DNA of 64,000 nucleotides from an uncultured Parabacteroides sp. (GTDB lineage Bacteria > Bacteroidota > Bacteroidia > Bacteroidales > Tannerellaceae). Shown one piece after another: positions 8,394-17,190 of the stretch. The position numbers and the translations under genes are program-made. The notes beneath the pieces were generated by a model. The model searched no databases, had not been told where the DNA came from, and saw only the letters and a list, made by a program, of their open reading frames with translations. Each line of letters begins with the position of its first letter. Within the stretch, counting starts at the first letter, position 1. The stretch spans positions 1 to 64,000 of the forward strand of contig CALCST010000009.1 of assembly GCA_937894065.1 (NCBI GenBank), in the 5' to 3' direction.

Positions 8394-9677
8394 ATGAAAA
8401 AAGTCCTTTCCATTTGGCTTTTAGCCTTCCTTTGTGTGCTTACAGCCACAGCTAGCGACCTGAAAGGGAAACTTGAATCCCTGAAAGGAATAAGCGGTAT
8501 TGAGAAACTTGAAACTGAGTTGTATCCGGAGAAATATCTTGTACGGATTGAGCAGCAAACAGACCATGATAATCCTTCTGCCGGAACATTCAAACAGCGT
8601 GTAGTAGTTTTCCATGCCGGATTCGACAGACCAACAGTACTTGTAACAGAAGGTTATGGCGGTGCTTATGCCTTGAATCCTAAATATCAGGAGGAACTTT
8701 CAAAGTTATTCAACACTAATGTTATCTTCGTTGAATATCGCTATTTCCTTGAATCAACTCCTGAACCTAAAAATTGGGATTATCTGACAGTTGAAAATTC
8801 TCTTTACGACCTTCATAACGTGGTAAATACTTTCAAGCAAATTTATAAAGGTAAATGGATTAGCACTGGTATCAGTAAAGGTGGACAGACAACTATGTTC
8901 TTCCGTACTTATTTTCCTGACGATGTTGACTTCTCCGTTCCTTATGTCGCTCCATTGAACAGAGCTGTTGAAGACGGACGCCACGAGATATTCCTTCAGA
9001 AAGTCGGAACTGCTGAAGAAAGGAAAAAAATAGAAGATTTCCAGATTGAAATCTTGAAACGTAGAGATAATATCGTTCCAATGCTTGAAGCATATACAAA
9101 AGAAAAGGGTTATGAATATAGAATACCTATGGATGAAGTTCTGGATTTTGCTGTTCTGGAATATCCTTTCGCTTTGTGGCAATGGGGAACGCCTGTTTCT
9201 ACTATTCCTGACTTAAAATCAGATGACAAGACATTGTTCAACCATCTGATGAAAATAAGCGAGCCTTCATATTTCGCCGAAGGACAATCAACCATTTCTT
9301 TCAATGTTCAGGCAGCTCGTGAACTTGGATATTATGGTTATGACATCAAACCGTTCAAGAAATACTTATCCATCAAGTCTGCCAAAGGATATCTAAATAG
9401 GATAATGCTTCCTAAAGAACTTGTTGACAAAGTTGAATTCCGTCCGGAATTATATAACAAAGTAAGCAAATTCCTCAAGGAGAATGATCCTAAAATGATT
9501 TATATCTATGGCGAAGTTGACCCTTGGAGTGCAACAAGAATTCCTGATTTTGAAGGTAAGAAGAATCTCCAGATTTATATCCAGCCAGGCGGAAGCCATC
9601 GCGCACGCATAAGCAATATGCCGGATGATATGAAGGAGAAAATAATGAACCAGATAGAGGAATGGCTGGCAGAATAA
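8394..9677 (+). CDS. Secreted S37-type serine peptidase (PS-10 family)
   Basis: The 427-residue protein begins with a signal peptide (MKKVLSIWLLAFLCVLTATA, cleavage near residue 20-22). The nucleophile elbow GISKGG contains Ser161. A late Asp (IYGEVDPW, Asp376) and His (GGSHRA, His402) complete an alpha/beta-hydrolase triad in the expected order. This layout matches the PS-10/S37 tripeptidyl-aminopeptidase family known from Streptomyces and common in Bacteroidetes. It probably cleaves peptides in the periplasm, and its specificity is not predictable here. The gene has its own promoter-like box and ends at a strong bidirectional terminator shared with the convergent beta-galactosidase gene. 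Confidence 0.87.
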   Translation: MKKVLSIWLLAFLCVLTATASDLKGKLESLKGISGIEKLETELYPEKYLVRIEQQTDHDNPSAGTFKQRVVVFHAGFDRPTVLVTEGYGGAYALNPKYQEELSKLFNTNVIFVEYRYFLESTPEPKNWDYLTVENSLYDLHNVVNTFKQIYKGKWISTGISKGGQTTMFFRTYFPDDVDFSVPYVAPLNRAVEDGRHEIFLQKVGTAEERKKIEDFQIEILKRRDNIVPMLEAYTKEKGYEYRIPMDEVLDFAVLEYPFALWQWGTPVSTIPDLKSDDKTLFNHLMKISEPSYFAEGQSTISFNVQAARELGYYGYDIKPFKKYLSIKSAKGYLNRIMLPKELVDKVEFRPELYNKVSKFLKENDPKMIYIYGEVDPWSATRIPDFEGKKNLQIYIQPGGSHRARISNMPDDMKEKIMNQIEEWLAE

Positions 9678-9752
9678 AATAACAAAAAATGAATTTCCAA
9701 ATTCATTTTCTTCATCCAGTTAACACAATAATTTAAACCGAATATAGTATTC

Positions 9753-9787
9753 AAAATATCGGCTCACCTAGGTGAGCCGATATTTTT
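9753..9787. terminator. Perfect 34-bp palindrome, bidirectional terminator
   Basis: Bases 9753-9786 form a perfect inverted repeat centred on CCTAGG (stem core ATCGGCTCACC), with A-tracts on the left and T-tracts on the right. It sits between the convergent S37-type peptidase and beta-galactosidase genes and can terminate both strands. Confidence 0.9.
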
Positions 9788-9836
9788 ATAAGCATCAGTT
9801 AGGGGTATTATTATATTGATAAGAATAAATTATTAC

Positions 9837-12800
9837 TTAAAACCAACCATCATAATACTTCTCCCCAGCCTCATCCCCAGCCTTCAACGGCTGAATGATA
9901 AAACTATATTCCCAAGCATGTGGAGTTATCGTATATTCCGAATGAACATGAGCGCCCCAAGTATTATCACCACCAACGCCCATCTGCAAATGGTCGATAT
10001 TTAGCCAAACCATATCTTGCTTGGTTACACTTCCACCATGATGTCTTTCAACATTAAACGGACGATATTCTATATCTGACTGCGGGAAATTCCATGCACT
10101 TACATTAAGTAAATCAGAACCGGAAATCATAATTCCTTCACCGTCTTTATTTCTCAGGGAAACCCAGCGGACATCTGTTTTATTTCCGGTTTCCTGTGCA
10201 CGGACATATGGATGATACTGCTCCCAGACTTTGGAAGAATATATTCCGACCAAAGCACTGCTCTTACGGTCCCAATAATTCTCATGCGGTCCTCTTCCAT
10301 ACCAAGTCATTTCATCATATTCCGGAAGAAGAATCATACGCATACCAAGACGTGGCATTTCAGGCAATTCCTTATCTCCAGGAATAAAGTTGTTGGTAAC
10401 TTTTATTACTCCTTCAGGACGGATTTCATATGTCACCTTCATCTTTGAAGCCTGTTCTTCCAATGTATATAAAGCTGAGACTACGGCATTACCGAATTCA
10501 TTCTTTTCCAGCAAGCTCAAATCATCCAAACGTGCATTATTTCCGGCATCTTTCCACGTGCGACAACGCTCAGGTGTTCCGTTTGCCACATCATTGTCCG
10601 TAAGTCCACGCCAGAAATTAGCCTGCAAACCTTCTTTTATAATGTTCTTACCATTATATTCCAACATTGTAATTTCACCATTTACAGAAGAAAATACAAC
10701 CTTGAAATCTTTTCCGGAAACAATGACTCCGTCATTATTCTGCTGTGAAACCAATTCTCCCATACTAGGCTTCACAACTGTAGTTCCTTCTTCATAAGGC
10801 AATCTCCACTGTTCGTAAGCAGCAAGATGATTTGCCGGTATCATCGGTTTGCTATTCTTATATTTAGCCTCTATTTTCAAGAAATATTCTTTACCTTTCT
10901 CAGGTGTGAATTTGAATGGAATAAGAACTTCCTTACTTTGACGTGCGGCAATCTCCGGGAAATCCATAACTCCTTCTTCTATACATTTTCCGTCAGACTC
11001 AACCGCCCATCTCATACTATAATCAGACAATCCGATAAAATCATGCCAGTTCGTTATCTTCACCTTATTGGCAGAGAAAGGAACAGGCTCGAAATGAATA
11101 TACTGATATATTTTCTTCACTTCATAAATATGCGGATGAAGCGAGCGATCAGAAGCAACAAGTCCATTGGCACAGAAATTGGAATCATTAGGCACGCCTA
11201 CAAAACCCATGTCTCCGCCAAATGCCCATATATCATTGCCTTTGTCATCTTTCTTGGCAAAGGTCTGGTCAACCCAGTCCCAGATAAATCCGCCTTGCAA
11301 CTGGTCATATTTATATATCAATTCCCAATAGTCATTCAAATTACCCACGCTGTTACCCATAGCATGTGCATATTCACACAATATCAAAGGACGTGCATCA
11401 CGCTGGTTTATATGGCGGCGCAAAGCCCAAATACGTGCATACATCGGGCAATAGATATCAGACTTTCCTTCATATCCTCCACCTTCGTATTGCACAGGAC
11501 GAGTCGGGTCTGTCTTCTTAGTCCAGTCATATATAGTCTCGAAATGTTTTCCATATCCTGATTCATTGCCCAAGGACCAAGTCACAATTGAAGTAAAGTT
11601 TCTGTCACGATGAACCATACGGCTCATTCTTTGCATAAACGCTCCTTCCCAATCCGGATAATTGGCTAGAGTTTTATCCTTATGACTCATCATTCCGTGA
11701 CTTTCAATATTGGCTTCGTCAACAAGATACAAACCATATTTGTCGCATAAGCTATACCACTGATAATTGTTGGGATAATGACAGTTGCGGACAGAGTTGA
11801 TATTGAACTGCTTCATAAGCCTTATGTCTGTCAACATACTTTTCACATCTATCGTACGTCCTTTCACATTATTATGCTCATGTCTGTTCACTCCTTTAAA
11901 CAGAACCGGAACACCATTTATCAATTGCTGGCCATTCTTCATTTCAACCTCACGGAAGCCAAAAGGATGAGCAAAAGACTCAAGCGGTTGTCCTGATTTG
12001 TCAAACATATTGACAACCAATGTGTACAGATATGGAGTTTCTGCTGTCCAAGCCGATACATTCTCCAATGTTTTACTTCCGCTAAAGACAGTGTCGTTCT
12101 CCGATTTTATATTCTTTTCTTCGGCAAACAGAACTTTCCCTTTCTCGTCGAGAAGTTTCATTTCCACTTTCTGTCCGGACTGAGGATTGGCAATAAATAT
12201 CTCAGTGTTGAAAACTCCATCCTTATATGCGTTTTCCAATCCTGCCGTAAGAATGAAGTCTTTAACTCTGCTCTCCGGACGAGCATATAAATAAACATTA
12301 CGTTCTATGCCGCTATATTTCCAATAGTCCTGGTCTTCCATATAAGAGCCATCGCTATATCTGAAAACCTTAACCGCTAATTTGTTCTTTCCTTTCTTCA
12401 GCAATTTACCGATATTGAAATGAGCCGGCAAACGGCTGTCCTCACTATAACCTGCAAGTTCACCGTTAATCCAGCAATAGAATGCAGATTCAACTCCTTC
12501 AAAATCGATGAATATATCCATACCTTTCCAACTCTGAGGCACTTCAAATTCACGCACATAAGCACCAACAGGATTATAGTCGACAGGGACAAACGGTGGA
12601 TTCGTCGGGAAAGGATAAGATACATCTGTATAAATAGGAGCATCAAAGCCTTGAAGTTCCCAGCTTCCCGGAACTTCTATATTTTTCCACTTCTTTACAT
12701 TATATCCGGGTTTATGGAAATCTTCCGGACAAGAAGCATTATTCCTCGAATAAAGGAATTTCCATGTGCCATTTAATGATATTCGCCTTTCAGTTGCAGT

Positions 12801-13007
12801 ATTAACTTCAAATCGCTCAACATCGGGCAAACTTTGCTGAGCCAAAGCCGCCTCCTCGTTCACGAACGGGATGAAATGGGCATTCATAGGCTCACGGTTA
12901 ATTGCATTGATTTTAGGATTTTGCCAAGGTTCGTTCTCCGCAAACAGATGGGAAGAAAAAACAGTTAACAAAGCCAGAATACTAATCTTCAGTTTATTCA
13001 TAATCAT
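9837..13007 (-). CDS. Glycoside hydrolase family 2 beta-galactosidase, exported
   Basis: The 1056-residue protein has a signal peptide (core LKISILALLTVFSSHLFA; the start may be the second Met at 13001) and the classic LacZ order: sugar-binding jelly roll, Ig-like domain, TIM barrel, a linker domain and the beta-galactosidase small-chain domain. The acid/base Glu482 lies in LGNESGYG and the nucleophile Glu545 in LCEYAHAMGNS. Export makes it periplasmic or surface-attached, unlike E. coli LacZ. It stands alone, with no SusC/SusD pair or sugar regulator next to it, so a dedicated polysaccharide utilization locus is not supported. A promoter with both boxes lies just upstream. Confidence 0.93.
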   Translation of the reverse strand: MIMNKLKISILALLTVFSSHLFAENEPWQNPKINAINREPMNAHFIPFVNEEAALAQQSLPDVERFEVNTATERRISLNGTWKFLYSRNNASCPEDFHKPGYNVKKWKNIEVPGSWELQGFDAPIYTDVSYPFPTNPPFVPVDYNPVGAYVREFEVPQSWKGMDIFIDFEGVESAFYCWINGELAGYSEDSRLPAHFNIGKLLKKGKNKLAVKVFRYSDGSYMEDQDYWKYSGIERNVYLYARPESRVKDFILTAGLENAYKDGVFNTEIFIANPQSGQKVEMKLLDEKGKVLFAEEKNIKSENDTVFSGSKTLENVSAWTAETPYLYTLVVNMFDKSGQPLESFAHPFGFREVEMKNGQQLINGVPVLFKGVNRHEHNNVKGRTIDVKSMLTDIRLMKQFNINSVRNCHYPNNYQWYSLCDKYGLYLVDEANIESHGMMSHKDKTLANYPDWEGAFMQRMSRMVHRDRNFTSIVTWSLGNESGYGKHFETIYDWTKKTDPTRPVQYEGGGYEGKSDIYCPMYARIWALRRHINQRDARPLILCEYAHAMGNSVGNLNDYWELIYKYDQLQGGFIWDWVDQTFAKKDDKGNDIWAFGGDMGFVGVPNDSNFCANGLVASDRSLHPHIYEVKKIYQYIHFEPVPFSANKVKITNWHDFIGLSDYSMRWAVESDGKCIEEGVMDFPEIAARQSKEVLIPFKFTPEKGKEYFLKIEAKYKNSKPMIPANHLAAYEQWRLPYEEGTTVVKPSMGELVSQQNNDGVIVSGKDFKVVFSSVNGEITMLEYNGKNIIKEGLQANFWRGLTDNDVANGTPERCRTWKDAGNNARLDDLSLLEKNEFGNAVVSALYTLEEQASKMKVTYEIRPEGVIKVTNNFIPGDKELPEMPRLGMRMILLPEYDEMTWYGRGPHENYWDRKSSALVGIYSSKVWEQYHPYVRAQETGNKTDVRWVSLRNKDGEGIMISGSDLLNVSAWNFPQSDIEYRPFNVERHHGGSVTKQDMVWLNIDHLQMGVGGDNTWGAHVHSEYTITPHAWEYSFIIQPLKAGDEAGEKYYDGWF

Positions 13008-13051
13008 ATCGAAATAAGTGTGTTTACATTTAGCTGACTATTTATGTTTTA

Positions 13052-13082
13052 CAAAGTTAAGTAATGGAAATATAAGATACAA
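13052..13082 (-). promoter_or_regulatory. Promoter of the beta-galactosidase gene
   Basis: On the minus strand the -7 box TAACTTTG (13059-13052) is preceded by a TTG (13082-13080) with a gap of 20 bases, which fits the Bacteroidetes -33/-7 arrangement. The start codon lies 45 bases downstream. Confidence 0.65.
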
Positions 13083-13090
13083 GACGACAA

Positions 13091-13120
13091 AAAAAGAGCC
13101 GCAAATTTTTTTGCGGCTCT
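13091..13120 (-). terminator. Rho-independent terminator of bipA
   Basis: AGAGCCGCAAA (13095-13105) pairs with TTTGCGGCTCT (to 13120) around a short T loop. On the minus strand the stem is followed by a run of T. It lies 9 bases after the bipA stop and ahead of the beta-galactosidase promoter. Confidence 0.88.
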
Positions 13121-13128
13121 ACATTATA

Positions 13129-14931
13129 TTAAGCTTGTTTGTTTGCTCGTTTACGTTCGTTTTCGTCAAGAATTATCTTACGCATACGCATATAATTCGG
13201 AGTTATCTCAACGTATTCGTCACCCTTGATATATTCAAGAGCATCTTCAAGACTGAATATTACAGGAGGAGCCAACGAAACTTTATCGTCAGAACCTGAA
13301 GCACGCATGTTTGTCAGTTTCTTTGATTTTGTTACGTTCACAACCAAGTCGTTGTCTTTTGTATGCTCGCCAACAACCTGACCTGCATAAACCTCATCAC
13401 CAGGAGCGATGAAGAAACGTCCGCGAGACTGAAGGTTATTCAAAGCATAAGCAAAGGCTGTACCTGTTTCCATTGCAATGATTGAACCATTCACACGGCG
13501 TTCGATTTCACCCTTCCAAGGCTGATATTCCAAGAAGCGGTGAGCCATAATTGCTTCACCGGCAGAAGCAGTCAGAACGGCATTGTTCAAACCGATAATA
13601 CCACGTGAAGGAATATTGAACTCAAGGTGCATACGTCCGTTCTTGCTTTCCATCATTGTCATCTCGCCCTTACGCTTTGTAACCATATCAATGATACGGC
13701 TTGAGCATTCTTCAGGCAAGTTCACTGTAAGCTGTTCAATAGGCTCGCACTTTTCACCGTTGATTTCCTTGATGATTACCTGTGGCTGACCAACCTGCAA
13801 CTCATATCCTTCGCGGCGCATAGTTTCAATCAACACTGACAAGTGAAGCACACCACGGCCATAAACCAACCAAGAATCTGCTGATTCTGTAGGAAGAACA
13901 CGCAAAGCAAGGTTCTTGTCCAACTCTTTTGTCAAACGCTCAAAGATATGACGTGAAGTCACGAACTTACCGTCTTTACCGAAGAACGGAGAGTTGTTGA
14001 TTGTGAAAAGCATTGACATTGTAGGTTCATCGATTGCAATAGTAGGAAGTGCTTCCGGCTCTATTGCATCGGCAACAGTTTCGCCAATTTCAAAACCTTC
14101 GATACCGATTATTGCACAGATATCTCCAGATTTAACCGACTCAACTTTTGCACGTCCAAGACCTTCGAAAACATTCAATTCCTTAATCTTAGACTTAACC
14201 ATTGAACCGTCGCGCTTGCAAAGCATAATATCCTGTCCTTCGCGCAATTCACCACGATGAACACGGCCGATTGCAATACGACCAACATATTTTGAATAGT
14301 CCAAAGAAGTGATAAGCATCTGTGACGGACCTTCAATAACTTCAGGTTCAGGAATATATTCTATGATTGCATCCAAAAGAGCAGTGATGTCTTCTTTCGG
14401 TTCTTTCCAGTCTGTTGACATCCAACCCTGTTTTGCCGAACCATAGATTGTAGGGAAATCAAGCTGTTCCTCAGTAGCGTCCAGATTGAACATCAAGTCG
14501 AACACCATTTCCTGCACTTCGTCAGGGCGGCAGTTCGGTTTGTCAACCTTGTTTATCACTACTATAGGCTTCAGACCAATCTGAATAGCTTTCTGCAACA
14601 CAAAGCGTGTCTGCGGCATAGGACCTTCAAAAGCATCCACCAAAAGCAAACAGCCGTCGGCCATATTCAATACACGTTCCACCTCGCCACCGAAATCGGC
14701 GTGTCCCGGAGTATCAATGATATTGATTTTATAACCCTTATAATTGATAGACACATTTTTGGCAAGGATTGTAATACCTCTTTCTCGTTCCAAGTCATTG
14801 TTGTCAAGGAACTGGTCCGGCTCTGCCTGTCCTTCACGGAAAAGCTTTCCGGCTAATAACATCTTATCCACGAGTGTTGTCTTACCGTGGTCTACGTGTG
14901 CGATAATCGCGATGTTTCTTATCTTTTGCAT
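13129..14931 (-). CDS. typA: Ribosome-associated GTPase BipA/TypA
   Basis: The 600-residue translational GTPase has all G motifs: AHVDHGKTTLVD (P-loop, residues 10-21), RERGITIL (switch I), DTPGHADFGGE (switch II) and NKVDK (G4). EF-G-like domains and the BipA-specific C-terminal domain (SRGIIGLNNAVLTASAG) follow. BipA binds the ribosome and supports 50S assembly, mainly under cold or other stress. A -7 box is found 22 bases upstream of the start and a strong terminator follows the stop, so it looks monocistronic. Confidence 0.97.
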   Translation of the reverse strand: MQKIRNIAIIAHVDHGKTTLVDKMLLAGKLFREGQAEPDQFLDNNDLERERGITILAKNVSINYKGYKINIIDTPGHADFGGEVERVLNMADGCLLLVDAFEGPMPQTRFVLQKAIQIGLKPIVVINKVDKPNCRPDEVQEMVFDLMFNLDATEEQLDFPTIYGSAKQGWMSTDWKEPKEDITALLDAIIEYIPEPEVIEGPSQMLITSLDYSKYVGRIAIGRVHRGELREGQDIMLCKRDGSMVKSKIKELNVFEGLGRAKVESVKSGDICAIIGIEGFEIGETVADAIEPEALPTIAIDEPTMSMLFTINNSPFFGKDGKFVTSRHIFERLTKELDKNLALRVLPTESADSWLVYGRGVLHLSVLIETMRREGYELQVGQPQVIIKEINGEKCEPIEQLTVNLPEECSSRIIDMVTKRKGEMTMMESKNGRMHLEFNIPSRGIIGLNNAVLTASAGEAIMAHRFLEYQPWKGEIERRVNGSIIAMETGTAFAYALNNLQSRGRFFIAPGDEVYAGQVVGEHTKDNDLVVNVTKSKKLTNMRASGSDDKVSLAPPVIFSLEDALEYIKGDEYVEITPNYMRMRKIILDENERKRANKQA

Positions 14932-14952
14932 TGAAGACTAATTTATTGACTA

Positions 14953-14960
14953 CAAAGGTA
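14953..14960 (-). promoter_or_regulatory. Candidate -7 box (TACCTTTG) for typA
   Basis: CAAAGGTA on the plus strand reads TACCTTTG on the minus strand, an exact TAnnTTTG match, 21 bases before the start codon. No clear -33 box is seen. Confidence 0.55.
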
Positions 14961-15122
14961 CGAATATTTGACGAAAATCTGAAAAGTGTTTTGAAAAAAG
15001 AGTGATATACAACATATAAATTAGTTGAGTTTCGCTTGTGGGTATTGCAAAACAAAATGCTAAATACAAAAATTACAATTTGAAATTTATCAATAAGTTT
15101 CAGACAATCACGAATATCTTTT

Positions 15123-15300
15123 GGCTGAAAGCCTTAAATTATATAGCACAGGGCAACGCCCTGTGGTTCAAGGTATATTCCATACGTAAGCCCTGGAGGG
15201 GCGGAACTGAGTGAAGTTATGCCCTTTCAGGGCGCTTAAGTATGTGACGGTCAAAAACGTAGGGCGCTGCCCTACGCTGTAAAATTAAAGGCTTTCAGCC
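15123..15300. repeat. REP-like multi-hairpin element A
   Basis: The element is bounded by GGCTGAAAGCCTT and its inverse AAGGCTTTCAGCC. Between them are further stems: CACAGGGC..GCCCTGTG, GCCCTGGAGGGGC, GCCCTTTCAGGGC and CGTAGGGC..GCCCTACG. Two related elements lie at 49331-49556 and 50061-50256. A decayed fragment (TGTCCTACG, GCTTTCAGCC) recurs at about 15450-15483. It sits between the divergent typA and ahcY genes. No reading frame is plausible. Confidence 0.8.
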
Positions 15301-15337
15301 AATATTTAGATAACAATAGGTAACTATATATTCTTAA

Positions 15338-15421
15338 AACTAAGTCTAAGTTCTTACAAACTAAGCTTAAGTTTTTATAAACTAAGATTGAGATTTTAAA
15401 AACTAAGGCTTAGTTTTAAGA
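15338..15421. repeat. Four palindromic units at exactly 21-bp period
   Basis: AACTAAG begins at 15338, 15359, 15380 and 15401. Each unit is an imperfect palindrome of the form AACTAAGCTTAAGTTT. The array lies between REP-like element A and the ahcY promoter. The rest of the typA-ahcY spacer (14961-15614) shows no gene. Confidence 0.75.
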
Positions 15422-15614
15422 TTGGGGAAGGATATTCAAAACATAGAATGCTGTCCTACGCTTTAAAATCCAAAGCTTTCAGCCAAATGTTTGTCCATAA
15501 AAGGCGACTTTATATATATAATCTGTATTGAAGCGCTTATCATATAATCATTATATAAATCACAACAGTTCCTAAAAACAAAGGCATTTTATGGAAAAAT
15601 CACTGATTTAGCAC

Positions 15615-15622
15615 TACCTTTG
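15615..15622 (+). promoter_or_regulatory. Candidate -7 box (TACCTTTG) for ahcY
   Basis: TACCTTTG matches TAnnTTTG and is followed by GCA. It lies 29 bases before the ATG, leaving a leader of roughly 22 bases, too short for a riboswitch. Confidence 0.6.
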
Positions 15623-15651
15623 CATTTAGAACTAAAAAAAACAAACAAACT

Positions 15652-17070
15652 ATGTCACAATTATTTTCTTCAGACCTGCCTTATAAGGTGGCAGATATGA
15701 GTTTGGCTGATTTCGGTCGTAAAGAAATAGAAATTTCTGAACACGAAATGCCTGGATTGATGGCTTTGCGCCAAAAGTATGGAAAAGAAAAGCCATTGAA
15801 GGGAGCACGTATCACGGGTTCACTGCATATGACTATTCAGACAGCCATATTGATTGAAACATTGGTTGAATTAGGTGCTGATGTACGTTGGGCAAGCTGT
15901 AATATTTTCTCAACTCAGGACCATGCTGCTGCCGCAATTGCTGCAGCCGGAGTTCCGGTGTTTGCTTGGAAAGGCGAAAGTTTGGAAGAATACTGGTGGT
16001 GCACTGAAATGGCATTGCGTTTCCCTGGCGGAAAAGGTCCTCATTTGATTGTTGATGACGGTGGCGATGCTTCATTGCTTGTTCATATGGGTTATCGTGC
16101 TGAAGACGATGCTGAAACTATCAACCGCAAAGGCAGCAATCACGAAGAGCAGTGCATTCTGGATACATTGAACCGCATATTGAAAGAAGATCCGACTCGT
16201 TGGCATCGTACTGTTGCCGAAATGAAAGGTGTTTCTGAAGAAACAACTACTGGCGTTCACCGTTTGTATCAGATGATGGAAAAAGGTGAATTGCTTGTTC
16301 CGGCAATCAACGTCAATGACTCTGTAACTAAATCAAAATTCGACAATCTTTACGGTTGCCGTGAATCTTTGGCTGATGGTATCAAACGTGCAACAGACGT
16401 TATGATTGCAGGTAAAGTTGTTGTTGTTGCCGGTTATGGTGATGTGGGTAAAGGTTGCTCTCACTCAATGCGTTCATACGGAGCACGCGTTTTGGTAACT
16501 GAAATCGACCCAATCTGCGCATTGCAGGCTGCAATGGAAGGTTTTGAAGTTACAACAATGGAAGAAGCTGTAAAGGAAGGAAATATTTTCGTTACTACAA
16601 CTGGTAACTGTGATATTATCACAATCGAACATATGGCTGCAATGAAAGACCAGGCTATCGTCTGCAACATCGGCCATTTCGACAACGAAATTCAGGTTGA
16701 CAAACTTATCAACTATCCGGGCATTAAGCATTTGAACATCAAGCCTCAGGTTGACAAATATACTTTCCCTGACGGCCACTCAATCTTCCTTCTTGCTGAA
16801 GGTCGTTTGGTGAACCTTGGTTGTGCTACCGGTCACCCATCATTCGTGATGAGTAACTCATTCACAAACCAGGTTTTGGCTCAGATGGATTTATGGCAGA
16901 AGCCATACGAAGTTGGTGTTTACCGCTTGCCTAAGTATCTTGACGAAGAAGTGGCTCGCCTTCACTTGGAACGTATCGGTGTCAAGTTGTCAAAACTTAC
17001 ACAGAAACAAGCTGATTATATAGGAGTTCCGGTTGAGGGACCTTATAAGGCTGAGCATTATAGATATTAA
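15652..17070 (+). CDS. ahcY: Adenosylhomocysteinase (SAH hydrolase)
   Basis: The 472-residue protein is full length for the bacterial form with the usual insertion. It hydrolyses S-adenosylhomocysteine to adenosine and homocysteine in the methyl cycle, using tightly bound NAD. Visible signatures are the substrate-domain CNIFSTQDHAAAAI, the NAD-binding loop VAGYGDVGKGCSHSMRS, and the C-terminal KAEHYRY whose Lys-Tyr pair completes the neighbouring subunit's site in the tetramer. It has its own promoter-like box, and an octamer repeat array follows the stop codon. Confidence 0.97.
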   Translation: MSQLFSSDLPYKVADMSLADFGRKEIEISEHEMPGLMALRQKYGKEKPLKGARITGSLHMTIQTAILIETLVELGADVRWASCNIFSTQDHAAAAIAAAGVPVFAWKGESLEEYWWCTEMALRFPGGKGPHLIVDDGGDASLLVHMGYRAEDDAETINRKGSNHEEQCILDTLNRILKEDPTRWHRTVAEMKGVSEETTTGVHRLYQMMEKGELLVPAINVNDSVTKSKFDNLYGCRESLADGIKRATDVMIAGKVVVVAGYGDVGKGCSHSMRSYGARVLVTEIDPICALQAAMEGFEVTTMEEAVKEGNIFVTTTGNCDIITIEHMAAMKDQAIVCNIGHFDNEIQVDKLINYPGIKHLNIKPQVDKYTFPDGHSIFLLAEGRLVNLGCATGHPSFVMSNSFTNQVLAQMDLWQKPYEVGVYRLPKYLDEEVARLHLERIGVKLSKLTQKQADYIGVPVEGPYKAEHYRY

Positions 17071-17075
17071 TTAAA

Positions 17076-17157
17076 GAGACAAGGGAACAAGTTGACAAGA
17101 GTATTAGATTAAAAAAATCCTTTCTTGTCAACTTGTCAACTCGTCAACTTGTTACCT
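17076..17157. repeat. Octamer quasi-palindromic array 4 (CTTGTCAA type)
   Basis: The left arm has GACAAGGG, AACAAGTT, GACAAGAG. The right arm has CTTGTCAA twice, then CTCGTCAA and CTTGTTAC, all in 8-base register. It begins 6 bases after the ahcY stop and ends 33 bases before the next gene's chosen start. Confidence 0.85.
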
Positions 17158-17190
17158 GATTTGCATCTTTACTTTCAAACCTTTCTCATA

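Noticed and set aside
10827..11561. 244-codon open frame on the plus strand
   Set aside because: It lies wholly antisense to the beta-galactosidase gene, has no family features and no start signals.
9837..13007. Polysaccharide utilization locus around the beta-galactosidase
   Set aside because: No SusC/SusD pair, hybrid two-component system or ECF sigma/anti-sigma pair adjoins it.
15629..15651. SAH riboswitch ahead of ahcY
   Set aside because: The promoter-like box leaves a leader of only about 22 bases.
17125..17190. 22-codon N-terminal extension of the GT4 gene
   Set aside because: It is encoded by octamer-repeat and spacer sequence and precedes the natural GT-B first strand.
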